64,000 nt of DNA from Fuerstiella sp. (lineage in GTDB: Bacteria; Planctomycetota; Planctomycetia; Planctomycetales; Planctomycetaceae). The notes below the pieces were generated by a model. The model saw only the letters and a list, made by a program, of their open reading frames with translations, was not told the DNA's origin and did not search any database. The DNA is taken from contig JAKVAZ010000007.1 of NCBI GenBank assembly GCA_022447225.1, positions 50,475 through 114,474 on the forward strand. The letters run 5' to 3'. This document shows, in pieces, positions 8,849-20,200 of the stretch; position 1 is the first letter of the stretch, and every line of letters begins with the position of its first letter. The translations under genes and the position numbers were made by a program.

Positions 8849-10123
8849 TTACGCTCCAAAGACCCGTTCGACATTTCCCCGCAGAATCTGACGTCCCAGC
8901 TCAACGGCCTGCAGCACAGTCCAATTGCGATCACGTACGAAGTCAGTTGCAAGCACCCGGGCCAGGATTCGACGATACATTGCGAATTTCGGCAGAGCAA
9001 ACTCCAGCTTATACATATCGCTGTAGTAGCCGATCTGTTTGGTGCGGGGGACCGCCTGCAGCCGACTGCGGCAGTCCTTTTCGATGAATACCGGAATATT
9101 CGAATACCACCAGTGACCATGCGGCACGACGTTCGGAAAAATCCAGGCGTAGCTCACCAGTTCCTGTCCGCTTGTTTCAGACAGGACCGATACCGGAAAT
9201 GTTACCTGCGGAAACGTGTTGAACAGTTGACGATACTGAATCAGTGACACGCGTTTGTCATACAGATCCTGTCCCTGATAGACACCATTTTCATAGACTT
9301 TCCGATTGACGCCAATCATGAGATCGAAAGGAAACTTCCGGTCTGCACACTGTTCTGCCAGGCATCGGAATACGAAACAGCTGAGTTCCCTGCCCTCCGA
9401 TGTGTCCAGTGTCTGATTCGCTGCTGTTTTTTCCAGGAGAATGTCCGCACGAGCATCACTGACAGATTCCGGAGAAAAGTCCGGGGGCAGGGAAATCGCA
9501 CACGCTCGTGCATTATTGGCCGCGAAATAATCGAACAGTGATCCCGCCGCCTGCCGTAATGTCACGGAATCTTTCGCCGTAACCCCGGTGGCCACCGTCA
9601 GTCGATCACGCACTTCAGAATTCTGAAGACCAAAGACCAGATCGTCTGTTCTCAGGCAGGGAACATATAACCGAGTATCAAAGCCGGTAAGATCATCGTC
9701 AAAATCGTTGGTCAGATAGACCTGATCGAGTTTGCTTGTTTCCAGAACGGTGGATTCCCATTCCTTTGTCTGCATCAGTTTCTGTGAGGAATCATAGAGG
9801 GCTTCCCAGTTGGATTCGTCAATAAGGCTCCCTTCGAAACCAAAGAAGACCTGGCACATTTCCAGTAGCCAGCTGTATTGCGCCGTGTTTTCAATCGTTG
9901 CCAGCCAGGGCACCAGACGAGCCACTTTTTCTTTTGGATCGATGCCGGGCTCTTCAATTTGATCACGAGGAAGACCGGCGGAGTGCGCCAGTTCCGTGTA
10001 GTAGTGGTATCCAAGAATATCAGCAAGCGAATCTGACGAGGCCGCACGGGGATTAATGTGAGTATGGGGATCAATCAAACGCAGTGTTTCAAGTTCTGAC
10101 AGAATCTCGGCTGTAGCGGACAT
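8849..10123 (-). CDS. glucuronate-isomerase-like amidohydrolase
   Basis: The 424-residue product belongs to the amidohydrolase superfamily and is closest to uronate isomerase-like proteins. It shows the metal-binding D-P-H-T-H near residue 18 and the late segments F-P-N-V-V-P-H-G-H-W-W and Q-I-G-Y-Y-S-D. Bacterial UxaC enzymes interconvert hexuronates and ketohexonates; the planctomycete homologs are divergent, so the substrate is unproven. I prefer the ATG at 10123. A GTG at 10180 would add 19 residues, and neither has a clear ribosome-binding site. It follows the Gfo/Idh/MocA gene in the same direction by about 110 bp (51 bp if the GTG is used), suggesting a two-gene sugar-acid operon. Confidence 0.8.
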   Translation of the reverse strand: MSATAEILSELETLRLIDPHTHINPRAASSDSLADILGYHYYTELAHSAGLPRDQIEEPGIDPKEKVARLVPWLATIENTAQYSWLLEMCQVFFGFEGSLIDESNWEALYDSSQKLMQTKEWESTVLETSKLDQVYLTNDFDDDLTGFDTRLYVPCLRTDDLVFGLQNSEVRDRLTVATGVTAKDSVTLRQAAGSLFDYFAANNARACAISLPPDFSPESVSDARADILLEKTAANQTLDTSEGRELSCFVFRCLAEQCADRKFPFDLMIGVNRKVYENGVYQGQDLYDKRVSLIQYRQLFNTFPQVTFPVSVLSETSGQELVSYAWIFPNVVPHGHWWYSNIPVFIEKDCRSRLQAVPRTKQIGYYSDMYKLEFALPKFAMYRRILARVLATDFVRDRNWTVLQAVELGRQILRGNVERVFGA

Positions 10124-10231
10124 CGACTGACTTTCGGATAAAAATTGATTCAGCAGTCTGCCGATTCGGTGATGGTTCACCAGAAACGCAGGCTGTATAC
10201 CAAAGACACCGTTTGAGTGTGTTTTTGTGTT

Positions 10232-11353
10232 TCAGACTGCTGCAGTCTCCTGCAGCGGAACAGGTTCGCTGCCGTTCTGCGCCGACCTGAGGGCGGCATC
10301 AAGAATCTGTTGAGTCTGTAGTGTGATCTTCGGCCAGTGATCATCCAGCCGGCCGGAATTCACCAGGTCCGCGAAATTGCGGAACAGTTTGGTTTCCTGT
10401 GCATCAGCTGCATTGTTGGCGTACTCTTTGACGCTGATCTGTTGCGTGTGGCGGGCCATATTGAACCGGCAGGCATCCATCTCAAATGAGTGGTTGGAAA
10501 CTTCAAAAGACAGTTCGCGATCGTAAAACGGCAGTACATAATCATTCAACTGCAGATCTCCGAGAGCACCACACACAATAGCCAGCTGTTGATTGTGTGA
10601 CCGAAAAGAATTGAAGAACGTTGCTGACACACCGCCGGCATAGTGCAGTTCCCCCTGAAACTCGACCGGAACGACTTCTGTGCTGTCCTGGCGCTGTACG
10701 CCCTGAAGAATCCGACCTCGAACTTCGACCGGCATTTCGAAGTTCATCACCCATTGTGAAAAACGAATGGTGTACCAGCCCAGATCACCAAGACAGCCTG
10801 CCGGTTCCAGCCCGCCGCTGCCACGAATGTTGGAGGAAAAAAAATCGTCTTCTGCACAAAAACTGAAGTGACTGGTAATACGTCTCAGCGGGCCAATACT
10901 GACGCCGTCGTCCAGCACCGCTCGCATGGCCGGCAGCCTGTCACTATGCATAAACATCACACCGTCCATGAACTGCACGTTGTTGGTACGGCAGGCCTCA
11001 AGTATCTGCTGCACGTCGGTAGAGGTGACTCCGCAGGGTTTTTCCACCATCACATGTTTACCGGCATTGGCAGCTTTGATTACCCATTCGGTTCGCAGTG
11101 CAGTAGGAAGCGGCAAATAGACCGCATCGATATCATCCCGGGCCAGAAGATTTTCATAACCTTCAACTGCATCTACGTGATGCGCAACCGGAACGGACGC
11201 CTGGCAGGCATTAATAAATGACTGAGCTTTCGCAGAGTTGCGACTGCCAACGGCAACCACTCGACCGTTGCCGGACAATGCAATCGAGTGCCAGTTTTTC
11301 ATGGCTATATTTGCAGTACTCAGGATGCCCCAGTTACAGATTGATTCAGACAT
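10232..11353 (-). CDS. Gfo/Idh/MocA-family oxidoreductase
   Basis: This 373-residue protein is a predicted NAD(P)-dependent sugar or cyclitol dehydrogenase. The N-terminus has the dinucleotide-binding pattern W-G-I-L-S-T-A-N-I-A, and the catalytic lysine lies in the family motif E-K-P-C-G-V. The C-terminal half has the expected open beta-sheet substrate domain (G-x-L-G-D-L-G-W-Y near residue 188). No secretion signal is visible, so it should be cytoplasmic. It probably leads an operon with the uronate-isomerase-like gene, consistent with carbohydrate catabolism. The exact substrate cannot be read from the sequence. Confidence 0.9.
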   Translation of the reverse strand: MSESICNWGILSTANIAMKNWHSIALSGNGRVVAVGSRNSAKAQSFINACQASVPVAHHVDAVEGYENLLARDDIDAVYLPLPTALRTEWVIKAANAGKHVMVEKPCGVTSTDVQQILEACRTNNVQFMDGVMFMHSDRLPAMRAVLDDGVSIGPLRRITSHFSFCAEDDFFSSNIRGSGGLEPAGCLGDLGWYTIRFSQWVMNFEMPVEVRGRILQGVQRQDSTEVVPVEFQGELHYAGGVSATFFNSFRSHNQQLAIVCGALGDLQLNDYVLPFYDRELSFEVSNHSFEMDACRFNMARHTQQISVKEYANNAADAQETKLFRNFADLVNSGRLDDHWPKITLQTQQILDAALRSAQNGSEPVPLQETAAV

Positions 11354-11732
11354 TTGAAAGACCGGCCGATACAGAGAGTGTGAAATGAGTATGTCCAGGA
11401 ACCATCACAGCGGGGGGCATCCTGTCGAAAATGAACGGACTTCTCAAGTAACCGGCAAACACGACAGACAGGAAGTCGATAGCGCCTGCGTGAACTCACA
11501 AATTCAACGTCCGGTCAACTGGCTGTCCTTGCGGACGATTACTCCCTGCGGTTACCAAATTCGCAGACAGGTGAGTCGCGGAAACACGGTCTCGTGCTGT
11601 CGTGGAGGTGTCTAATCCCACGTATTCCCGTGTGTTCCGATCATTCATCATGATTGACAGCTGGATTCCGCCGGTCTGACGGCTGATATTTTTTTGTAGC
11701 TGTGTACGTCGACGAAGATGACCATCAGGCTT

Positions 11733-11750
11733 CCGGAGTCCGGACTCCGG
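11733..11750. repeat. perfect 18-bp palindrome
   Basis: CCGGAGTCCGGACTCCGG reads identically on both strands. As RNA it would fold into a 7-bp stem with a CCGG tetraloop; as DNA it could bind a dimeric protein. Confidence 0.6.
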
Positions 11751-11906
11751 TCACCGTGGAAACAGGGGCGGTTTTCCGCGGGCGCACATTTGTGGTGTCG
11801 ATTGCGGGGTATGGTTAGCGTTTGTTCGTGGCTGACTTCAGCGTCTGTTCTGCAGGAACCTTCCGGTAATATCACGTACCCGACAATTACGATTTCAAAA
11901 GTTGTT

Positions 11907-11931
11907 CACGTGGGAACAGTGGTTCCACGTG
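11907..11931. repeat. 10-bp inverted repeat with one bulge
   Basis: CACGTGGGAAC (11907-11917) pairs with GTTCCACGTG (11922-11931), leaving one bulged G and a 4-nt loop AGTG. Each arm contains the self-complementary CACGTG. Confidence 0.55.
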
Positions 11932-12211
11932 TGAAAGCGACACCAAGTTGTATCAATGGCCGGAGACGAGTGAATACTCGGGAATTTGACACTGGATTTT
12001 CCTGGCCGCGGAATGGCCGAAAGGTACGTGCGGTCGGATAGAGTCGCGTTGGTATTTCAAATCCAGCGATTCGACGTTAATTCTTCATGAGTCATCAGAC
12101 TGCGAAGACTCTCTCGTGTTCATGCCGGAATTCTCGGCGGTTTCTGTGTTCGTCAGGCAATGCAGACTCATCAGGACAGTTCACAGCGGATACTACTGCT
12201 GGCTGCTCCAG

Positions 12212-12238
12212 GTTTGGACATTTCAAGTGTCCAAACCG
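12212..12238. repeat. perfect 10-bp hairpin
   Basis: GGTTTGGACA (12212-12221) pairs perfectly with TGTCCAAACC (12229-12238) around the 7-nt loop TTTCAAG. No U-run follows on either strand. Confidence 0.6.
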
Positions 12239-12359
12239 TGGGACCGGATCACGGCATCTTGCCACATACACATACGAAACAATCAGCCACGATACTGCGT
12301 GCTGTTGTCGGAGTGCACGGACATCGGGATCTGTATTTGTCGATCCGTCGCTGGTCAAA

Positions 12360-12396
12360 GCACAAGCCCGGCATGTTACGGATACCGGGCTTGTGC
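12360..12396 (-). terminator. perfect 12-bp hairpin after aldehyde dehydrogenase
   Basis: The 12-bp arms at 12360-12371 and 12385-12396 (core CACAAGCCCGG / CCGGGCTTGTG) pair perfectly around a 13-nt loop. It sits 34 bp beyond the stop of the minus-strand aldehyde dehydrogenase gene, which suits a transcription end or an mRNA-stabilising structure. No U-run follows on the minus strand. Confidence 0.45.
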
Positions 12397-12430
12397 GGCT
12401 GTCTCTACCCTGGTTAACTCGGACCGTTGA

Positions 12431-13930
12431 TCACAACGGTCTGACGACGGAAATTGGTCTCAGGTAATCATTGAGTGTTTCCGGAGAAATGACTCCGCCA
12501 CCCATGCCGCTCTTTCCCACACCGCCGTACGGCACACCATGGACGATGACATTGTGCGCGTTGATCCAGCCATTTCCGGATTCAAACGATTCAGCCACAC
12601 GAGCACAGCGTGACAGATCGGAAGACCATACGCTGTTGCCCAGTCCATAGTCCGTATTGTTGGCCAGACGCAGTCCTTCCGCTTCGTTTTCGAACGGAGA
12701 GAGAAAAGCAACGGGGCCGAAAATCTCCTCACGGGCGGCAACATTGTTGAGCGAACCGGCGATCAGTGCCGGCTTGACGAAATAACCGTCACGGCCGGCG
12801 ACATCAGCGGCCCCGCCCTCGAGCACAAGCTCTGCTCCTTCGGCAACGCCCTTCTCCAGATAACCCAGGACGCGTTCACGCTGCTTCTGATTCACGACCG
12901 GTCCCATCTGCGTCCCATCGTCCATCTGGTAACCGACATTGACAGACTTCATCCTGGTAATGCATTCATCTACGAAATTGTCGTAAATATCTTTCTGAAT
13001 CAGCCATCGAGTTGCATCACAGCACACCTGTCCTGTGTGGAAGGTGATTGCTTCGACGAGTTTTTGAGCTGTCTCCGGAATATCGACGTCGTCAAAGACG
13101 ACAGCAGCACCCTTGCCGCCGAGTTCCAGCTTGACAGGCACAAGATTACGACCACAAACCTCTGCAACCAGACGTCCGACTTCGGGGGAACCTGTGAAAC
13201 TCATACGGCGGAATTTTGGATTGGCGGCAACAGCAGCTCCCGCGGTTTCTCCTTCGCCTGGCAAAACGTTCAGGACTCCTGGCGGTAACAAATCGAGTTC
13301 CTGTATCACTTGACATAAATAGAGTGCAGACAGCGGTGTGTCTTCAGCCGGTTTCAGAACACACGTATTGCCGGCTGCCAGTGCCGGTCCGAGTCCCCAT
13401 CCGGCAAGCAGAAACGGGAAGTTCCAGGGAATAATGAATCCGCACGGCCCCCATGCATGTCGGGCGACCCAGGCTTCGTGTCCTTTCACAGCCAGAACGT
13501 TGCGGTAGTTCACCGCTTGTGCGAGATCTGCGAAGTAGCGGAATGTTTCAATCAGGCCCTGAATGTCGCCAACCGCCTGATCGTACACCTTACCACAGTC
13601 GAGAGACTCAACCTGAGCAAACTCATGAAGCCGCTGCTCCACCGCCTCCGCGATACGGTGCAGTACGGCACCACGTTCATTGACGGGCATCTTTGACCAG
13701 GTGCCTTTGTTGAAAGCAGCGTCAGCCGCGTCGACCGCTGCGTCGACGTCGGCCTTCTGCAGGCTGGTCACCGTGGCAATTCTGCTGCCTGAACCCGGAT
13801 CGACCACGTTGAAAGTGGCGTCTGAGGATGCCTCCACCCACTGGCCGTTCACATACGCCTTGTGGAGGGACTTTGAAAGAAACGTAGAAACGTCGGAGTG
13901 CAGTTCGGGCCCGGCCGCAGTTGTTGACAT
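12431..13930 (-). CDS. aldehyde dehydrogenase (betaine-aldehyde-dehydrogenase-like)
   Basis: This 499-residue NAD(P)-dependent enzyme oxidises an aldehyde to the acid. The motifs are complete: W-N-F-P in the cofactor domain, F-T-G-S-P-E-V-G, L-E-L-G-G-K with the general-base glutamate, and G-Q-V-C-C-D-A-T-R with the catalytic cysteine. The C-terminal P-Y-G-G-V-G-K-S-G signature is also present. The length is typical and there is no signal peptide. The ATG at 13930 is supported by GAGGAAAT upstream. It looks most like betaine- or aliphatic-aldehyde dehydrogenases, but I would not assign a substrate. The upstream DNA carries a 20-bp tandem duplication. Confidence 0.93.
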   Translation of the reverse strand: MSTTAAGPELHSDVSTFLSKSLHKAYVNGQWVEASSDATFNVVDPGSGSRIATVTSLQKADVDAAVDAADAAFNKGTWSKMPVNERGAVLHRIAEAVEQRLHEFAQVESLDCGKVYDQAVGDIQGLIETFRYFADLAQAVNYRNVLAVKGHEAWVARHAWGPCGFIIPWNFPFLLAGWGLGPALAAGNTCVLKPAEDTPLSALYLCQVIQELDLLPPGVLNVLPGEGETAGAAVAANPKFRRMSFTGSPEVGRLVAEVCGRNLVPVKLELGGKGAAVVFDDVDIPETAQKLVEAITFHTGQVCCDATRWLIQKDIYDNFVDECITRMKSVNVGYQMDDGTQMGPVVNQKQRERVLGYLEKGVAEGAELVLEGGAADVAGRDGYFVKPALIAGSLNNVAAREEIFGPVAFLSPFENEAEGLRLANNTDYGLGNSVWSSDLSRCARVAESFESGNGWINAHNVIVHGVPYGGVGKSGMGGGVISPETLNDYLRPISVVRPL

Positions 13931-13940
13931 GATTCATTTC

Positions 13941-13980
13941 CTCAGTGCAGAAGAATACAACTCAGTGCAGAAGAATACAG
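13941..13980. repeat. 20-bp tandem duplication upstream of aldehyde dehydrogenase
   Basis: The unit CTCAGTGCAGAAGAATACAA (13941-13960) is repeated at 13961-13980 with only the last base changed. The proximal copy abuts and partly includes the gene's Shine-Dalgarno on the minus strand. Confidence 0.85.
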
Positions 13981-14209
13981 AAACTCACCAGTGACGCGAT
14001 TATGTTGACGATGCAACGCAAATTGCAAACGCTACGGCGAGTTGATTTTCGCTCAGTCAGAATGTGTAACCCGCAAATGACTGGCGGAACATGTGCGTCA
14101 GACTTCTGTATAAGGCGATATCACTGTGTTGCCTCGCAAACTGTGTTTGCTGCGGATATGAATAATGAGATTTAACAGGACCGGCAATTTCCTCCTTTGC
14201 TGAAATCTG

Positions 14210-17200
14210 CTATGGCGTTTGTTTCAGCAGGTGACCGCGGACTTTCTGGATTACTTGATCTGCTTTCGCGGTCCGTACCACTGAATGATCCTTCGGAATT
14301 GTGTTTGCACTGAATTCCGTGGTGCGGGCCAGATCCAGAATCTTCCGGGCCTGCGCCGGAGCACATGATTTCAGATTTGATGCAAGATCCTGAAAGGGGC
14401 TCCGGTGATCAGGCCCGTCACTGCCTTCAGTCTGATTCGGCTGTTCATCTACCCGTTTGTGCAATCGGTCAACAATGACAGCCACTGAGGCCGTGTCCTG
14501 AGCTGCCGCATATTCCTGCGCCAGAAGATAATCAGGCGAGGCATGCCAGGATGTACCGGATTTCAACAGCACACCGCCCGACTGCTGGAAATCGCTGAGG
14601 TGACGCAGTAACCGAATTACGATTTCTCTGAGGTCACCGTCACCGATCTTCTCGAATTCGCAGGCGGTTACCCAGACGGCACCGGGTGGCATCTGGGGCA
14701 GATGTCTGTCCAGAAATCTGTGCATTCTTTCGGAGACAGATTCCTGGCGGCCGAGATGGGCTTCCAAAACGGCTTCATAAATATGTCCACTCATCCAGTC
14801 CGGCTGGAGACTCACCGCGTCGCGGACTTCCTGCAATAACTCCGTGCACTGACGGTTTCGAACCGGAACACGAATCAACCGTGTCAACATTCCTGTTGCA
14901 CGCCCTCTTCCGGTGACGTTGAGGCGTTCACCGATCCCGGACCAAGGAGCCGGACGATACTCGTTGGTTGGGATGAGTTTTTTGCACTCATACTCAAAAA
15001 CCTCGGGCCGATTCCAGATCGCGTCGTGGGAAATATTGGCAAGCAGAGCCGGGCGCCCGGCTGGCCACGCGTGCCACGCGGCATCGAAGAGTTGCAGACC
15101 ACGATTTTCATCAACCGGCAGCAGTCGCTCTGTCAGTTGCTGTACACCCCAATGTGACATGCCTTCCTGTTTCAGGTCTGCCGCGAGAAGCATCTCAGCA
15201 AGTTCTTCCAGGCGTCCGGTGCGTTCAAACAGTCGGATAAAGCGATAGTAATCCCTGTGAAACAGTGTGATATCAGCCTGCAACAGGTAGCGACAGATAT
15301 CGCGTGCCGATTCGATTCGTCCCTGGCGTTCCAGCTGGCGCGCCAGTCGAAGTGCCCTGTCCGGTTCTTCCGTCAGCGACCGGCGAAGTGGTGCAGCGGT
15401 TCGGTCCGCATCTGCATCCCTCCCGTTTGCCCGCAATAACTCGACCAGCAGGTGTCGATGATGAATTGATGCATCGTGACGACTCATTCGTGACTGCAAC
15501 TGTCGAATGACGGGACCGAGAGCATCGCACTCTGAAAGCATGTTCATAGCGTCATGTCGGATCCGGATTGATGTGGTCACCGGAGTGTCTTCCAGAGTTA
15601 CGGACGGCTGCAGCAATAGGTTTCTCGCAATGCGGACGGCAGCAGCCGGGTTTCCTGCCTCGAAATACTGTGTCATGAGTCTGTGAAGTCCCGCTGCACG
15701 TCCTTTTGACGCCTGTGGCATGCGAGCAGTGAATCGACGAGACACTTCCGTAAGTCCGATGTTTTGGAGGAGTCCGGCAATCGAATCAGCTTCGATTCCT
15801 GTCAGGTTGAGATTAAACAGCCGTTGTGCAGCCAGTTTGGCACGTTCCTGGTCCCTAAGGAGCACACAGACTTCAAGGGCAAATCGTTCTGTTACCAAAA
15901 TCAGATCCCGATCATACTGAGCAGTAAACTGATTCATTAGAGACAGCGCCTCGCGTTCAGCGCCCACTCGTGACAAATATGCGGCAAGAGCCAGACGGAG
16001 TTCCACAGCGTCCGGAACCCGTTTAATGACGGGAAGAATCGCAAGCATTGCCTGGTGGTGTTCATCCTGAACTGTACACAGGCGTGCCAGGGCAATTGCC
16101 GCCGGAATGCAGACCCGGCTGGTTTGATCACGCGCAAGCTCGTTCAGATGTATCTGCACCATTTCGGCAGCGTCACCGGAGTCGTCTGCGGATTTAAGAT
16201 CCTGGAATAATGATGCTATTTCGAGATTCAGGTGTTTTTGAATCGGAGTCGACGGTACCGGTATCCGACGGTCTGCATCCTGAGTGACCATCCGACGCAG
16301 AAGTTCCGTACGTTGTTTTGTAGTCCTGCGGTGAAATTGCGGATCTGCAGCCAGGGTCAGCAATGGAAATCGTTCGGTCGCTGAATCGTATTCATCGGCG
16401 GTTCGCTCATACATTGTGATATCAGAGTTGTCGTGCCCGGTCGCGGGTACATAAGAAAGTGCCCGCAGACCCAGAATCAGGTCTGCAATCTGTATGACAG
16501 CTGCGTGATTTCTTTGTTCAATAAATGGGTTGGCAAATGATCGCAAACGTGACGGATACTGCTGCAGGCCTGCCATAACCGCATGGTCCGTCAGTTGCGT
16601 CATTGATTTCTGGATGCACGTCGTTACTGCATTCAGGTCTCCGGCAGCAAATGCCAGGTCCGTGGCAGACAGCAGGGTCAGGGGATTTGATGACTGACTC
16701 AGACGGTGGATCACGTCGGTCCAGGGTGGAGATTGTCCGCTGCCATTCAAATAACGAAACACAGCGGGCCATCCACCGATGTCTCCAAGCCACTCCGGAT
16801 GTTCCGTTGCCGTTTTCTCAGCCGCGGCGAGCACCTGTGCTGCAGCTTCCGGATCATCAGACACTTTGAATGTTTGTGTCGTCAGACTTCGGAAAACACC
16901 ACCTCTGCACTGCAGTCCCAGCATCAACAGCTGATGTCCCGGAGCATCTGAGCTGGAAAGTTTTTCGATGAGATCGTCGAAACGTACCATTTGTGAGATT
17001 GAGGCCCGTTGTGCTGCCGAACTCGCGCTGCGTGATGTGACGACAATTGAGCACCAGTCAGCAAGCTGGCGGTGGCTGATCTGATCTGTTTCGGCAAGCT
17101 TTGATTCTGTTTTCAGTCGTCCATCAAAATCCTGATCCAGCCACAGCAGGCCAACTGCTGTACAGCGGGCTCCTCCATAGTCGACCGGGGGAGTCAGGGG

Positions 17201-20200
17201 CTGAGAATACATTTCGTCGCCGGTGTACAACTCCAGCCAGTTCAACGCGCTGAGAATCCGGTTGACACGTCGGGAAAGAGGATTCACTGCCGATGGAAGT
17301 TCCGTTATTACGGACTGTTGACGACCGGCTGCCGGGAGTGGAATGCCGGTGTTCACATCAGACCGGGATTCTGGTTCCAAAAAAATATGTTCGGGAGACA
17401 AATTCAGATTCACAATTTTGTGCAGTGTGGCCACTGCCTCTTCGCGGTGATCCAGACGCCATTGAATGATTGCCAGACGATAAAGCATTCGCCAGTCCTT
17501 CGGACGATCAGCGGAGAGACGCTGGCACATCAACTCGGCAGCCTCCACGCGTCCTGCGTTTAGGAATCGATCGATGCTACGGAGCGCCACTGTTGTGTCA
17601 TTTCCGGAACGGGCATCCCGAATCCAGTTGAGCTCTGATTCACTGAGCTGTCCCGTTCTGTACTGCAAATCTGCAAGTCGGATTCGATCCTCTGCAGACG
17701 TACTGAGTGCGGTTAACTGTTGCTGGTAGTGTGCTGCGAGGTCCAGTTGTTCCTGTGTTTCGGCCAGTTCAACCTGCATTTTCAGGATTCGTATGTCACG
17801 TCCGAAGCGCAGAGCAGCCTGTTCGAGCAACTCCGTTGCACGTGCGGTATTATCAATACACTTCCATGCTGCAGCCAGACACAGACTGCGACCGACCGGA
17901 TCCGGACCCGGTGCTGTTGCGAGTTGATCAAGGACCCGGTCGGTTGTACCTGTTTGTTTGGCGGTCTCCATCAGAGCTTCGACAAGCGCGAAGTGACGAT
18001 CCGGGATTTGGGTTCGGTGAAATGCCTGCCAAAGCAGGAGCATTGAATCCCCCAGCTGAAATCGTTCCGCCATGATCTCTGCAAGATCCATCGTCAGCTG
18101 ATGATCATCCGGATTGAGCCGGACGCACGTTCGGAGACAATTCAGGCCATCCTTTTCCCGACCGGTTGTGAAACACAGTTCCGCGAACTGTCGACAACTG
18201 TCTGCATGTTCGGGTGATTCTCTGATCAGTAATTCAGCTGCCAGAACTGCCTGGTCGGTGCGGCCGAGTTGCTGTTCCAGTTCGACAACCCGTTGAAGTG
18301 CCTGCGTGCGGTATTGGGGACTCAGGTCTGCAATGTAACGGTTGGCGGACGCTGCCTGTTCCAGAAGTCCTGCCTCTGTGCAGATCTCAGCAGACGCCTG
18401 CCATGCCAGGACCGAGTCCGGTTCGGCAGCAGTTGCTTGATTCAGATAATGTACCGCATCTGAAATTCGGCCAATTGTCCGGGCCATAAGTCCCAGCTGA
18501 AGCCATCCGTGCGAATCCCCGGGGGTTCGCCGCAGGTCATCGTGTTTCCGGGCTATCCGAGTATGAAGTCCGGGATCCTGCTCCCATAATTCAATGTTGG
18601 CGTTGTTAATGATTCGTCGATCATCCGGAGACACGGGCGATTTTTGAGCGAGACTCAACTGTGCGTAGGCCTCGTTGAGTCGGTCTGCCTGCCGCAACAG
18701 TCGTGCCAGTCTGAGACGGTCATCGATATGGGGTGTCAGCAGACAGGCCTGCTGCATTGTTTGAAGTGCCGCTGCGAATTCTCCGGCCTTCTCCAGAATT
18801 TCTGACAGCCGTGCCAGGTTTTCTGTGGTACGTCGGGAACCGGCTGCGATTTCATTCCAGTTACGCCGTGCTTCTTCAGTTCGTCCCAGTTCATAGAGTG
18901 TTTCTCCGAGTTCTTCGCGCCAGGTTAAAGTATCGGGCGACAGCTTAACTGCTTTACCGTACAGTTTTGTTGCCCGGTCGGGCATGCCCGACCGCCAATG
19001 AAGCCGTGCGACCGAGGCCAGGGTCACCGCATCCTGTTGATGACCGCAGATCCGCATCCAGACGGCCGATGCCTGCTGCTCACGCTGATGTTGAGTCAGG
19101 TCCGGGTCCTGCAGGAGCAGACGACCAACAACTGTGTACTCGTCAGCTCCGGCCTCCTGGAGCTTCACGAGTTCCCTGCCCAGAAGAATGGCTTCCCGAA
19201 TCCTGCCCTGTTTCGTTAGCAGTTCGATCAGTGCGATACGCAGCTCCACCGACGATGGTCGGCGTTGGATTGCCTCGAAATACAATCCAACAGCCTCGTC
19301 GAATTCCCCCTGTGCTGTCAGGAGAGCTGCCAGTCGGGTGACCGATGGAATCTCTTGCGGCTGTTCTGAAAGACGATTACGAAGGTATTTGATGACGCCT
19401 GGACGTCCATGCGCACTCAGCAGAACGGACTCGATTCTCGCACGGATTAACTCCCCCAACCAGCTGTCCGGATGAATCTGATCAAGTTCAGCCTCAAGCG
19501 TTTTAAGTGCCTGTTCGTTTTGGCCGAGACGCAGTTGCACATCAGCGACGGATAAACGGTACTGAGTTCGACGTTCAGGGTTGGTGGTACCGGAAACCAG
19601 GCGATTCCATCGGGACAGAGCAGGCTGTAGCTGGCCGTATTCCTGAAGCCGGGCAGCGATGTCTTCCTGAATCGCCCGGTCATCAGGAAAATCCGACTCC
19701 ATCTGCAGCAGAACCTTCAGAGAACGGCTCGTATTTCCCGTGCGCTGGTGAAGCTTAAATAAATCCCGATAGACTGTTCGCCGATCGGATTTCGATGGGT
19801 TCTTTTTCAGGCTCCGTTCAAATGCTGCGATTGCCGCAGATATGTCTCCTGCATCTCTGAGTGCGCGTCCGAGGGCCTGCGAGGTTATGGGGTCCTCGGG
19901 ACGCTGCTGTTCGACCGATTCCAGCAGCACCACAGCTTCAGCGCCGTATCCCTGTCGGATCTGCAGCATGCCGGCAATAAGATGGCTGACGACGGCATCA
20001 GGATGAGACATCGGCAAACTGCTGAGCTCGATAATCAGATCTTCAAGCGTTCCACGCTTAGTGTGATAGCGACTAACACGGTCCAGTACCGCTCCGAAGG
20101 AAGGACGCCGCTTCAGCACATCAATAAGGCGGTCTCCGCTCAGGGAATTCGCAGCAGTTCGGCCAGACTGTTCAGTCGCGGTGACTGCACTGAACAAAGA

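Larger units (their letters stand above)
11354..12430. other. 1.08-kb gene-free region rich in dyads
   Basis: No frame here looks coding: the longest plus-strand frames lack ribosome-binding sites, and their translations have low-quality composition. The stretch carries four strong dyad symmetries (11733-11750, 11907-11931, 12212-12238 and 12360-12396, listed separately). The one nearest 12431 could terminate the aldehyde dehydrogenase transcript. The others have no obvious role. Confidence 0.55.

Noticed and set aside
11718-12041. Plus-strand frame of 107 residues in the gene-free kilobase
   Set aside because: No ribosome-binding site, atypical composition and it runs over two strong dyads. 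I treat the region as non-coding.
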